Source of the DNA: Acidovorax sp. HDW3
GTDB taxonomy: Bacteria; Pseudomonadota; Gammaproteobacteria; Burkholderiales; Burkholderiaceae_C
Assembly: GCF_011303755.1 (NCBI RefSeq)
Contig: NZ_CP049885.1
Coordinates: 2,276,001 to 2,340,000 of the forward strand
Length of the DNA stretch: 64,000 nt
Reading direction: 5' to 3'
Shown here: piece by piece, positions 56,479-64,000 of the stretch
Numbering within the stretch: position 1 is the first letter of the stretch
Layout: each line of letters starts with the position of its first letter
Translations under genes and position numbers: made by a program
Notes under the pieces: model-generated
Databases searched by the model: none
What the model was told of the DNA's origin: nothing
The model's input: only the letters and a program-made list of their open reading frames with translations

Positions 56479-57762
56479 TTACAACATCCCCAGCCAGCGC
56501 GGGAACCACAGGGAGAGGCCTGGCCAGTAGGTGACGACCAGCAAGAAACCCAGCATTGCCAAGAGCCAGGGCCAGACGGCCACCGTCAGCTCGGTGATGC
56601 CCATTTTGGTGATGCCCGAGGCCACGTACAGGTTCAGGCCCACGGGCGGGTGGCACATACCGACTTCCATGTTCACCACCATGATGATGCCGAAGTGCAC
56701 CGGATCAATGCCCAGCTTCATCGCCACCGGGAACAGGATGGGAGCGAAGATCAGCATGATCGACGACGGCTCCATGAAGTTGCCCGCCAGCAGCAAGATG
56801 AAGTTCACCGCCAGCAAGAAGGTGATGACGCCCAGGCCGTTGCCCAGCATCCAGTCGGCCAGCGCCTGCGGGATGTTCTCGTTGGTCATGATGAAGCTGA
56901 ACAGCACCGCGTTGGTGATGATGTACAGCAGCATGGCGCTCATGTTGGCCGAGTTCAGCAGCACCTTGGGCACGTCCTTGAGGCGCATGTCCTTGTAGAT
57001 AAAAACCGCCACGACAAAGGCATACACCGCGCTCATGGCCGCTGCCTCGGTGGGCGTGAACATGCCGGTGTAGATACCGCCCATGACGATGATGATGAGC
57101 AGCAGGCCCCAGACGGATTGGCGAAACGCCATCCAGCGCTCCCCCCAGCTGGCCTTGGGCAGGCGCGGGTAGTTGTACTTGCGCGCACGCCACCAGGTCA
57201 CGCCGCCGAGCACGGCAGCGAGCACCAGGCCCGGCACCACGCCCGCCATGAACAGCGCGCCCACCGACGTGTTGGTGGCCACCGAGTACATCACCATGAC
57301 GATGGAGGGCGGAATCAAGATGCCCAGCGCCCCCGAGGTGGTAATGACGCCCGCGCCGAACTTGTTCGGAAAGCCCGCCTTGACCATGGCCGGCAGCAAG
57401 ATGGAGCCAATGGCCACCACGGTAGCCGGACTCGAACCCGAGACCGCCGCAAACAGTGCGCAGGCGAGCACACCCCCCAGGCCCAGGCCGCCATACCAGT
57501 GGCCGACCATGGCGGTGGCAAAGTTGATCATGCGCCGCGCCACGCCGCCGTGGGTCAGGAAGTTGCCCGCCAGGATGAAGAACGGGATCGCCATGATCTC
57601 GAACTTCTCGATGCCGGTGAAGAGCTTGAGCGCCACCGATTCCAGCGGCACGTCGGTAAAGCCAAACAGGAAGGTCAGCACCGTCAGGCCCAGCGAGATG
57701 GACACCGGCATCCCGGTGAGCATCAGCACCGTGAGGATGATGAAGATGATGGCGGCGTTCAT
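56479..57762 (-). CDS. dctM: TRAP transporter large permease DctM
   Basis: This 427-residue membrane protein has about 12 hydrophobic helices and typical DctM motifs: GMPVSISLGLTVLTFLFG, FFILAGNFLTHGGVARRMIN, SGSSPATVVAIGSILLPAMV, IPPSIVMVMYSVATNTSVGA, TPTEAAAMSAVYAFVVAVF and MCHPPVGLNLYVASGI. With DctQ and DctP it imports an organic acid or similar solute driven by the sodium or proton gradient. It overlaps dctQ by 4 bp. Confidence 0.95.
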   Translation of the reverse strand: MNAAIIFIILTVLMLTGMPVSISLGLTVLTFLFGFTDVPLESVALKLFTGIEKFEIMAIPFFILAGNFLTHGGVARRMINFATAMVGHWYGGLGLGGVLACALFAAVSGSSPATVVAIGSILLPAMVKAGFPNKFGAGVITTSGALGILIPPSIVMVMYSVATNTSVGALFMAGVVPGLVLAAVLGGVTWWRARKYNYPRLPKASWGERWMAFRQSVWGLLLIIIVMGGIYTGMFTPTEAAAMSAVYAFVVAVFIYKDMRLKDVPKVLLNSANMSAMLLYIITNAVLFSFIMTNENIPQALADWMLGNGLGVITFLLAVNFILLLAGNFMEPSSIMLIFAPILFPVAMKLGIDPVHFGIIMVVNMEVGMCHPPVGLNLYVASGITKMGITELTVAVWPWLLAMLGFLLVVTYWPGLSLWFPRWLGML

Positions 57763-58433
57763 TTTTTCTCCTCCCCATGGGCGCGTTCGTCCGGGTGCAG
57801 GTTGTCGCGCATGGCGTAGGGGTTGTAGTCCTGGGCCGGCTTCTCGTCCTCTTCCAGGCCATCGACGTGGCCATGGTCGTGGTGCGGCAGCTCACCCGTG
57901 CGGATGAAGCCAGTCAGCACCTGCAAAAAGCGAAAGCACATCAGGCCGCTGCCCAGCGGAATGGCGCTGTAGACCATCCAGGTCGGCCACTCCAGGTCGG
58001 GCGTGGTCGGGCCTTCGATCAGCTCGTCCACATTCATGCCCAGGCCGTGAAAGAAGGCGTAGTGCGCACCGTTCTCCCAGACAAAGGTCGCGCCCATGGT
58101 GGCGACGATGCCGGTGAACAACGCCCCGGCACCCAGACCGAAGATGATGAACTTGCTGCGGTTGGCACTGCCCAGGCGGTTGATGAGCACGTCCACGCCG
58201 ACGTGGATGCCGGTGCGCACGCCGTAGGCGGCGCCAAACTTGGCCATCCACACGAACATGATGATGGTCAGCTCCTGCGCCCAGGTCATGTTGATGGACA
58301 GCAGCCAGTCCTGCAGCCCCGGCACATTAAAGCCGGCAGCGTAGCGGTGCAGCACGGCCACAAAGATGATGAGCGTGGCTGCGCCCATGAGGAAGGTGAT
58401 GAGCCACTCTTCCAGGTGATCGAGGATTTTCAT
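57759..58433 (-). CDS. dctQ: TRAP transporter small permease DctQ
   Basis: This 224-residue protein has four transmembrane segments (LITFLMGAATLIIFVAVLH, ELTIIMFVWMAKFGAAYGVR, FIIFGLGAGALFTGIVATMG, WMVYSAIPLGSGLMCFRFL), the DctQ motif TWAQELTIIMFVWMAKFGAA, and a long hydrophilic His/Asp/Glu-rich C-terminal tail. It pairs with DctM. Confidence 0.92.
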   Translation of the reverse strand: MKILDHLEEWLITFLMGAATLIIFVAVLHRYAAGFNVPGLQDWLLSINMTWAQELTIIMFVWMAKFGAAYGVRTGIHVGVDVLINRLGSANRSKFIIFGLGAGALFTGIVATMGATFVWENGAHYAFFHGLGMNVDELIEGPTTPDLEWPTWMVYSAIPLGSGLMCFRFLQVLTGFIRTGELPHHDHGHVDGLEEDEKPAQDYNPYAMRDNLHPDERAHGEEKK

Positions 58434-58498
58434 GGTGTTTCTCCGGGCACAAAGAAAGCGCCCGCAGGCGCTGTCTGTGGTGTGCTCTCAGGAATGGA

Positions 58499-59506
58499 TC
58501 AGAGCTTGGCCGGGTCAAACCCCGTGGCCTTGTACACGTCCTGGATGGTCTCCTTGCCAATGCGGCCAGACATCTTGTCGTGCACCGGCACCAGCGCCTT
58601 CTTCAGCGCCAGACGCTCTTCCGGGGTCGGCTGGTAGATGGTGGTCTTGCCGCTCTTCTTCACGGCTTCGAGCGCCTGGTCGTTCTCGTCTTGCGCAATC
58701 TGGTTGGCGTAGGCCGTGGCCTGGCGCATGGCGTCGTTCAGTTGCTCGCGCACGTCGGCGGGCAGGCCGTCCCAGAATTTCTTGTTGACGATCACGGCGT
58801 AGCCCAGGTAACCGTGGTTGGTCAGGCTGGCGTGCTTTTGTACCTCGTGCATTTTTTGCGTGTAGAAGTTCGACGGCGGGTTCTCCGTGCCATCGACCAC
58901 GCCTGTCTGCAGCGCCTGGTAGGTCTCGCCAAAGGCAATCACCTGCGGAATGCCGCCGAGCGCGCGAATTTCTTCTTCCAGCACCTTGGATGACTGGATG
59001 CGGTACTTCAGCCCCTTGTAGTCCGCCACGGCCTTGAGCGGCTTGCTGGCCGAGAAAATCTTAAAACCGTTGTCCCAATACGCCAGGCCGGTGATACCTC
59101 GGGATTCGAGCTTTTTCAGCAACTTCGCACCCACGGGGCCGTTGGTCACTTTGTGCAGGTCGTCGCGGTTATCGAAGATAAAAGGCAGGTCAAAAACTTC
59201 AAAGTCTTTCACCCCCAGCGGGCCGAACTTGGCCAGCGAAGGTGCGAGCATCTGCACCGAACCGAGCTGCAGCGCCTCCATCTCCTCCTTGTCTTTGTAG
59301 AGCGCGCTGTTGGCGTACACCTCCACCTTGACCTTGCCCTTGGTCAGCTCGCCAGCCTTCTTGGCAAAAAATTCCGCCGCTTTGCCCTTGGGCGTGTCCT
59401 GCGCCACGACGTGGCTGAACTTGATGACGGTCTGCGCCTGCGCCGCCAGGCTGGCGCCAAAAGCCAGCAGGGTACAAGCGAGCACTTTTTTCAGGGGAAA
59501 GGACAT
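58499..59506 (-). CDS. dctP: TRAP transporter solute-binding protein DctP
   Basis: This 335-residue protein has a signal peptide (KKVLACTLLAFGASLAAQAQ) and the DctP family features IKFSHVVAQDTPKGKAAEFF, LQLGSVQMLAPSLAKFGPLG, FEVFDLPFIFDNRDDLHKV and GVVDGTENPPSNFYTQKMHE with the ligand-binding Arg region YRIQSSKV. GGAGA precedes the ATG at 59506; the frame is open to 59545. It is the first gene of dctPQM, transcribed from a palindrome-bearing promoter. Confidence 0.95.
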   Translation of the reverse strand: MSFPLKKVLACTLLAFGASLAAQAQTVIKFSHVVAQDTPKGKAAEFFAKKAGELTKGKVKVEVYANSALYKDKEEMEALQLGSVQMLAPSLAKFGPLGVKDFEVFDLPFIFDNRDDLHKVTNGPVGAKLLKKLESRGITGLAYWDNGFKIFSASKPLKAVADYKGLKYRIQSSKVLEEEIRALGGIPQVIAFGETYQALQTGVVDGTENPPSNFYTQKMHEVQKHASLTNHGYLGYAVIVNKKFWDGLPADVREQLNDAMRQATAYANQIAQDENDQALEAVKKSGKTTIYQPTPEERLALKKALVPVHDKMSGRIGKETIQDVYKATGFDPAKL

Positions 59507-59543
59507 GGTGGTCTCCTCGGTTTTTGGGATCGACAAGCGCCGC

Positions 59544-59588
59544 ACTGTAGGCAGCTTGGCCCCACCTGGTAACTGTGGTGTTCCACAG
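59544..59588 (-). promoter_or_regulatory. dctP promoter with CTGTGG-N4-CCACAG activator-type site
   Basis: On the minus strand CTGTGG-AACA-CCACAG (59588-59573) is directly followed by -35 TTACCA (59572-59567), a 17-bp spacer and -10 TACAGT (59549-59544). The shared 21-base block with the promoter at 56420-56464 differs at one position in the spacer of the palindrome. Confidence 0.7.
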
Positions 59589-59611
59589 CTAGGGTTTACC
59601 CCAGACTGCGT

Positions 59612-60622
59612 TTATCCCTGCATTACCGCCTGCACCTGCGCCAGCCAAGGGTGGCCAATGCGCTGCGCCAGCGCCTGGTACACCGGCGCCGTCGCCGCCT
59701 GCAGCTGCTGGCGCTGCGCCGGCGCCAGGTCGTGCACCTGGGTGCCGCCCACCTCGCGCAGGGCGGCCAACGCCCGGGCATTTTCCTGGCGTGCAATCGC
59801 ATTGCCCCACACCAGGCTCTGGTGCAGCGCCTGCACCAGCAGCTGGCGCTCGGCCACCCCGAGCTGGGCCCAAAAACGCTCTTGCGCCACCACGGCGTAG
59901 CCCAGGTAGGCGTGGTGCGTGAGCGTGAGGTGGGTTTGCACCTCGTGCATTCCCTGCGTCCAAAAATTCGATACCGGGTTTTCCGTGCCATCGACCACGC
60001 CCATGGCCAGGGCGCGGCGGGTTTCGCCAAAGTCGAGCACCACCGGCTGCGCCCCCAGGACACGCATCTGCTGCGCAATCACGCGCGAAGCCTGCACCCG
60101 CATCCGCAGCCCCCGAAACTCCGCCGGCACGCGCAGCGGCCGGTGGGCGCTCATGTGCTTGAAACCGTTGTCCAGATAGCCCAGCCCCACCAGGCGCTGG
60201 CGCGAGAGCGCCGCCAGCAGCCGCTGGCCCACGGCAGCGTTTTGCACGCGCTGCACCTGGACGGCGTCGGAGAACAAAAACGGCAAATCAAACAGCTCAA
60301 ACTCAGGAAAGCCAATGCGGCTGAACTTGGAGAGCGAGGGCGCGAGCATGTCCACCGCCCCCAACTGCAGCGCCTGCATCTCGTCGGCATCGCCATACAG
60401 CTCGGAGTTGGGGTAAATCTGCACGCGAATGCGCCCCGCGCTGCGCTCGTGCACCAGCTGCGCAAAGTGTTCGAGCATCAAACCCTTGGGCGTTTGCCGC
60501 GCCACCACATGCGACAGGCGAATGGTGATGCCCTGCGTCTGCGCCCGCAGCGCACCGCCCGGCCAGGCCAAGGCCGCCAGCGCGTGCAGGCTATGGCGGC
60601 GTGTCAGGTCAGGGGCGGGCAT
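59612..60622 (-). CDS. Second DctP-like TRAP solute-binding protein, possible sensor partner
   Basis: This 336-residue protein starts MPAPDLTRRHSLHALAALAW, a Tat-like or Sec signal. It has the DctP core IRLSHVVARQTPKGLMLEHF, LQLGAVDMLAPSLSKFSRIG, FELFDLPFLFSDAVQVQ, MGVVDGTENPVSNFWTQGMH. It is a clear paralogue of DctP at 58499. It is placed divergently to a histidine kinase gene with only about 50 bp between their starts, so it could be a periplasmic co-receptor for the kinase, or a second transporter receptor. Its N-terminal start lies opposite the start of the kinase frame. Confidence 0.88.
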   Translation of the reverse strand: MPAPDLTRRHSLHALAALAWPGGALRAQTQGITIRLSHVVARQTPKGLMLEHFAQLVHERSAGRIRVQIYPNSELYGDADEMQALQLGAVDMLAPSLSKFSRIGFPEFELFDLPFLFSDAVQVQRVQNAAVGQRLLAALSRQRLVGLGYLDNGFKHMSAHRPLRVPAEFRGLRMRVQASRVIAQQMRVLGAQPVVLDFGETRRALAMGVVDGTENPVSNFWTQGMHEVQTHLTLTHHAYLGYAVVAQERFWAQLGVAERQLLVQALHQSLVWGNAIARQENARALAALREVGGTQVHDLAPAQRQQLQAATAPVYQALAQRIGHPWLAQVQAVMQG

Positions 60623-60674
60623 GGCCGGTATTATCGGCGCCTGCTTTTTGCCTTGCCGCCCCCCTGTTTTGACT

Positions 60675-62720
60675 GTGCCAGATACGGACGACTTCACCTT
60701 GCTGCACAGCAGCAGCCGAGCGCTGCACGACCGCAGCCGCCGCACCGTGCTCTGGATGATGGGGCTGGCCGTGCTGGTGGTGGGCGCCGTACTGGCGCTG
60801 TTTTGGTACCTCAACAACTTTGAAACCGAGGAAGAAGAACGCCGCCGGGGCGCGGATGCGCAGTGGCTGGAGCAAAGCGTGCAGTTTCACTTCCGGCGCC
60901 TCGAAGACGACGCCGCCCGCCTGGCCGCCCAGGCCGCGCCAGGCGGCGCCAGCGCCCTGCCCGCCTTTGGCCAGGGCGCTGCCAGCCAGGCACCGCTGGG
61001 CCTGCTGTGGCGCGAGCCAGGCGTGATCGAGGCCCAGGTATGGCGCAACACCGACGGCAGCAGCAGCGGCGACCTGGCCGCCTGGCACCAGGACTGGCAG
61101 GCGCAGCCGACCAACGCCCAGGCGCTGCAAGCGCTGCTGGACATCACCAGCGGCCTGCGCCGCGCGCACTACGCCGGCCCCATGCGCGGCGCCGACGGCC
61201 AGGCCAGCGACCGCATCTGGCTCGCCCAGCCCTCTTTTGACGGCAACCGCCAGCGGGGCACACTGCTGATTGCACTGTCCATGCGCCGCGCACTCGACGC
61301 CCTGCTGCCCGGCTGGTTCACCCAAACCCAATCGGTGCGCCTGGTGGTCGATGGCAGCAGCCCCAGCCCCCAGAACAGCGGCCCCTACCGCATGGTGATG
61401 AACCTGCCAGGCACCGACTTGCTGCTCGAAGTCGTGCCGCAAGGGCCGCAAAGCTCGCAGGTGCCGCGCCTGTTCTTCGTCGTCGCGCTGCTGTTTTTGT
61501 TTGGCATGTTGGCCAGCCTGCTGGCGCTGCGGCACGACATCGGCAAGCGCCAGCAGGTGCAGCAGCGCCTGCAAGCCGAAGTGGCGCTGCGCACGGCGAT
61601 GGAGCATTCGGTCAGCGTCGGGATGCGCGCCTGGGACATGCGCGGGCGCATCCTGTACGTGAACGACGCGTTTTGCACCCTGGTTGGCTGGAGCGCCGCC
61701 GAACTGCTCGGTCGCAGCGCCCCCATGCCCTACTGGCCGCAGGAGCTGCAGCAAGAGCTGCTGCTGCAGCACCACCAGGTCATCCGCCAGGGCACGCCGC
61801 GCCAAGGGCTGGAAACCCAGTTCCAGCACCGCGACGGCCGCCTGGTCGATGTGCTGATCCACGAAGCGCCGCTGCTCGCCGCCGACGGGCGCCAGCTCGG
61901 CTGGATGAGCTCGGTGCTCGACATCAGCGAGCGCAAGCGCGCCCAGCAACTGGCCGCGCAGCAGCAGGAAAAACTCGAAGCCTCGGGCCGCCTGGTGGCC
62001 GTGGGCGAAGTCGCCTCCACCCTGGCGCACGAGCTCAACCAGCCGCTGGGCGCACTCGCCAGCTTTGCCAACGGCCTGCTCAACCGCCTGCACAGCGACA
62101 GCATCGGCCTGGCTGAAATGGAACCCGTGGTGCAGCGCATGGCGCAGCTGGCCAACCGCGCCGGCGGCGTGATCCAGCGCGTGAACGCCTTTGCCCGCCG
62201 GCGCGAGCTGCAGCTGAGCCAGCTCAACTTCAGCGCCCTGCTGCGCCGCGTGGGCGCCAGCGTGCAAGAGCAGCAAGAGAGCCAACCGCAACCCGTGGCG
62301 CTGCAACTGCAGCTGCCAGCGCAGGACCTGTGGGTGCAGGGCGACGCGCTGCTGCTCGAACAGCTGGTGCACAACCTGTGCAGCAATGCCCTGGCCTGGG
62401 CACCACGCGGATCGGCGCTGCCCGCACGGGTCGAGTTGCGCCTGCAAAGCCACCCATGCAGCGCCCCCGAATGCACGCCCGCATCCTGCCTGAGCCTGGC
62501 CGTGGCCGACAGCGGCCCTGGCGTGGCCACCGAAGCGAGCGAGCGCCTGTTCGACGCTTTCTACACCACCCAGGCCGGTGGCATGGGCATGGGGCTGGCC
62601 ATTTGCCGCTCGATCACGGAAGCGCACCATGGCCGCATCCTCGTCACCCGCGACGCCGAGCTCGGCGGCGCACTGTTCACGGTTGAACTCCCACTGGCGC
62701 CCACGCCTCCCGCACCATGA
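60675..62720 (+). CDS. Membrane histidine kinase with PAS domain
   Basis: From a GTG at 60675 this is 681 residues; an ATG at 60621 is possible but would reach into the divergent receptor gene. It has TM1 (about 24-46, VLWMMGLAVLVVGAVLALFW), a periplasmic sensor part of about 220 residues, TM2 (about 265-285), a PAS domain (about 305-420), and a dimerisation/phosphoacceptor region with His452 in LAHELNQPLGALASFANG. The ATPase domain follows, with NLCSNALAWAP, DSGPG and GMGMGLAICRS. The stop overlaps the regulator start (ATGA). It resembles DctB/DctS-type kinases that control TRAP uptake. Confidence 0.9.
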   Translation: MPDTDDFTLLHSSSRALHDRSRRTVLWMMGLAVLVVGAVLALFWYLNNFETEEEERRRGADAQWLEQSVQFHFRRLEDDAARLAAQAAPGGASALPAFGQGAASQAPLGLLWREPGVIEAQVWRNTDGSSSGDLAAWHQDWQAQPTNAQALQALLDITSGLRRAHYAGPMRGADGQASDRIWLAQPSFDGNRQRGTLLIALSMRRALDALLPGWFTQTQSVRLVVDGSSPSPQNSGPYRMVMNLPGTDLLLEVVPQGPQSSQVPRLFFVVALLFLFGMLASLLALRHDIGKRQQVQQRLQAEVALRTAMEHSVSVGMRAWDMRGRILYVNDAFCTLVGWSAAELLGRSAPMPYWPQELQQELLLQHHQVIRQGTPRQGLETQFQHRDGRLVDVLIHEAPLLAADGRQLGWMSSVLDISERKRAQQLAAQQQEKLEASGRLVAVGEVASTLAHELNQPLGALASFANGLLNRLHSDSIGLAEMEPVVQRMAQLANRAGGVIQRVNAFARRRELQLSQLNFSALLRRVGASVQEQQESQPQPVALQLQLPAQDLWVQGDALLLEQLVHNLCSNALAWAPRGSALPARVELRLQSHPCSAPECTPASCLSLAVADSGPGVATEASERLFDAFYTTQAGGMGMGLAICRSITEAHHGRILVTRDAELGGALFTVELPLAPTPPAP

Positions 62721-63364
62721 GCCTGCCACCGCCCCCCGCCATCGACATCCATATCGTGGACGACGACGCCGACGTGCGCGACGGCCTGGCCTGGCTGTTT
62801 GACTCGCGCGGCTGGCCAGTGCGCACCTGGGACAGCGGCGCCGCACTTCTGGCCACCGTGCAAACCCTGCCCCAGCCCTGGAGCCCCGCCGTGCTGCTGC
62901 TCGACATTCGCATGGAACCCCTCTCGGGTCTGGTCACGTTCGAGCGCCTCAAAGCCCTGGGCTGCCCCTGGGCCGTGCTGTTTCTCACCGGCCATGGCGA
63001 CGTTGGCACCGCCGTTGAAGCCGTCAAAAACGGCGCCTGGGATTTTCTGGAAAAGCCCTTTCAAAACAACCTGCTGGTCGATCGCGTCGAACAGGCCATG
63101 CAGGCGCTGCAACAGCAAAGCGCCAGCGAGCGCCAGCGCCAGCGCCTGCGCCAAGCGCTCGCCAGCCTCAGCCCGCGCGAGCGCGAAGTGCTGAACGAAC
63201 TCATCCAGGGCCACTACAACAAAACCATTGCCGAGCACCTGGGCATCACGGCGCGCACGGTGGAGTTTCACCGCGCCAACATCTTCGAGAAGATGGGCGT
63301 CGAATCGGCCATCGAGCTGGCGCACCAGCTCGGGCGGCTGACGCCGATAGAGAAAGATATTTAG
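62717..63364 (+). CDS. FixJ/LuxR-family response regulator
   Basis: This 215-residue protein has a receiver domain (IHIVDDDADVRDGLAWLF, phospho-acceptor Asp63 in LLLDIRMEPLSG, and FLTGHGDVGTAVEAVKNGAW) and a LuxR-type helix-turn-helix (LSPREREVLNELIQGHYNKT, then IAEHLGITARTVEFHRANIF). It probably activates the palindrome-bearing promoters at 56420 and 59544. It is coupled to the kinase. Confidence 0.93.
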   Translation: MSLPPPPAIDIHIVDDDADVRDGLAWLFDSRGWPVRTWDSGAALLATVQTLPQPWSPAVLLLDIRMEPLSGLVTFERLKALGCPWAVLFLTGHGDVGTAVEAVKNGAWDFLEKPFQNNLLVDRVEQAMQALQQQSASERQRQRLRQALASLSPREREVLNELIQGHYNKTIAEHLGITARTVEFHRANIFEKMGVESAIELAHQLGRLTPIEKDI

Positions 63365-63404
63365 CTATTTATTTGATAGCTGCTTGCGCTCTCCCATCAA
63401 GAGC
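63363..63404 (-). repeat. Two-hairpin intergenic repeat, copy 10
   Basis: On the minus strand GAGAGCGCAAGCAGCTATCA followed by AATAAATAGCT. It begins at the stop codon of the response regulator gene and is the only copy in reverse orientation. Confidence 0.65.
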
Positions 63405-63472
63405 CAACCCGGCTTTTTCCATATCACCAACATCAACTCTACAATCGTGCCGCCGGCCCTCATGCCGGCATC

Positions 63473-63649
63473 GCGTCTTCAGGGCGGGGCGAAATTCCCC
63501 ACCGGCGGTAGGCGGGGCAGCACCACCTTGGTGCTGGTTCCCCGCGAGCCCGCGAGCGCCCGGAGCCAGGCATCGTCCGAGCCCCGGGGTCAGCAGATCT
63601 GGCCACACACCAGAGCCGACGGTCACAGTCCGGATGAAAGAAGATGCGC
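63473..63649 (+). promoter_or_regulatory. FMN riboswitch (RFN element)
   Basis: Conserved RFN blocks appear in order: AGGGCGGGGCGAAATTCCCC, ACCGGCGGTA, GCCCGCGAGCG, GGTCAGCAGATCTGG, AGAGCCGACGGTCACAGTCC and GGATGAAAGAAGAT, the last pairing with GTCTTC at the 5' side to close P1. It lies about 95 bp before ribB. A strong GC hairpin (CGGCCCC... GGGGCCG, about 63659-63690) follows but has no T-run, so control could be by Rho or translation rather than intrinsic termination. Confidence 0.93.
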
Positions 63650-63742
63650 AAGCCCCAGCGGCCCCCGGCCACACCGGCCTGGGGCCGTCGTGGCTGCGCG
63701 CCCCGAAAGCGTCTTCTCAACCTACCATCGAGGAGCGTTTGA

Positions 63743-64000
63743 ATGTCTCAAACCCACACCACCACCGAAGCCACCAGCGCGCATCAGCGCGTCGCTGCCG
63801 CGCTCGACGCCGTGCGTCAGGGCATCCCCGTCGTCCTGCAGGACGCGAACGACCGCGAGGACGAAGCCGACCTGATCGTCGCTGCCGAGCGCCTGACGGA
63901 GCAGACCATGGCCCAGCTGATCCGCGACGGCAGCGGCATCGTCTGCCTGTGCATGACCGACGAAGCCCTGCGCCAGCTGGAGCTGCCGCCCATGGTGGAG
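63743..64000 (+). CDS. ribB: 3,4-dihydroxy-2-butanone-4-phosphate synthase, partial (riboflavin synthesis)
   Basis: The ATG at 63743 has GAGGAG 7 bp upstream, and the frame stays open to the window end (86 residues seen). [16 protein letters not shown] holds the catalytic acidic loop of RibB, and [20 protein letters not shown] is the next conserved block. The enzyme makes the four-carbon unit of riboflavin from ribulose-5-phosphate. Whether it is a RibBA fusion cannot be told from the window. It is controlled by the upstream FMN riboswitch. Confidence 0.93.
   Translation, partial: MSQTHTTTEATSAHQRVAAALDAVRQGIPVVLQDANDREDEADLIVAAERLTEQTMAQLIRDGSGIVCLCMTDEALRQLELPPMVE

Noticed and set aside
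60623-60700. A third copy of the CTGTGG-N4-CCACAG motif in front of the histidine kinase or the second dctP gene
   Set aside because: I searched the short divergent gap and found only an unrelated CTGTGCCAG; no palindrome is present.
16661-63404. The repeated AAGCGCWAGCAGCTAT elements as a CRISPR array
   Set aside because: Copies are scattered kilobases apart rather than clustered with spacers, and no cas genes are present.

Overview
The window is high-GC DNA that looks like a chromosome of the betaproteobacterial family Comamonadaceae (Acidovorax-like). The evidence is the gene content (flavocytochrome c and sox genes, a TRAP transporter with a two-component system, a DUF1800/DUF1501 pair), protein-level resemblance of the housekeeping genes, and about ten copies of a short two-hairpin intergenic repeat (core AAGCGCWAGCAGCTAT). 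The genus is inferred from pattern recognition, not from a search.

Layout. 1-9230: late-gene arm of a P2-type prophage. The capsid, tail-completion and lysis genes (O N M L X, holin, lysozyme, Rz with nested Rz1, R, S) run leftward off the window; terminase P and portal Q run rightward. They are followed by a small membrane-protein gene with its own promoter and terminator, and a small putative DNA-binding gene. No integrase, repressor or replication gene is visible. 9461-10739: a complete IS5-family element with 20-bp inverted repeats and a TTAA target duplication. 11199-11288: tRNA-Ser(CGA). 11449-26045: chromosomal genes including a DUF1800/DUF1501 pair, serS, a CBS protein, fkpB-ispH, radC, a phytase-like esterase lipoprotein, an Smr protein, a hipBA-type kinase toxin/antitoxin pair with operator-like palindromes, a DMT transporter and a large FtsX-type permease.

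26047-37871 is a formate dehydrogenase / selenocysteine island: fdhD, a three-subunit formate dehydrogenase whose alpha subunit reads through an in-frame TGA (Sec195) followed by a bacterial SECIS hairpin, fdhE, selA, an AAA-like/PD-(D/E)XK gene of unknown role, selB and selC (tRNA-Sec). selD lies 5.4 kb further on (43281-44342). The window therefore carries every gene specific to selenocysteine synthesis and decoding next to its selenoprotein client. 37953-50186: a phosphoesterase, a flavin reductase, a sigma factor, a PAS-GGDEF-EAL protein, folE, selD, apbC, a glycerophosphodiesterase, a patatin and metG.

50345-55138 is a compact sulfur-oxidation operon: a monohaem cytochrome c, two flavocytochrome-c-sulfide-dehydrogenase-type flavoproteins, a YeeE/YedE transporter, soxY and soxZ, without soxXAB(CD). 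55210-63364 is a solute-uptake/regulation module: an orphan ABC-type binding protein, a TRAP transporter (dctM, dctQ, dctP), a second dctP-like receptor, and a divergent histidine kinase / LuxR-type regulator pair. The promoters of the orphan binding protein and of dctP share the palindrome CTGTGG-N4-CCACAG at the same position next to the -35 box, so they are probably one regulon. The window ends in an FMN riboswitch followed by the start of ribB.
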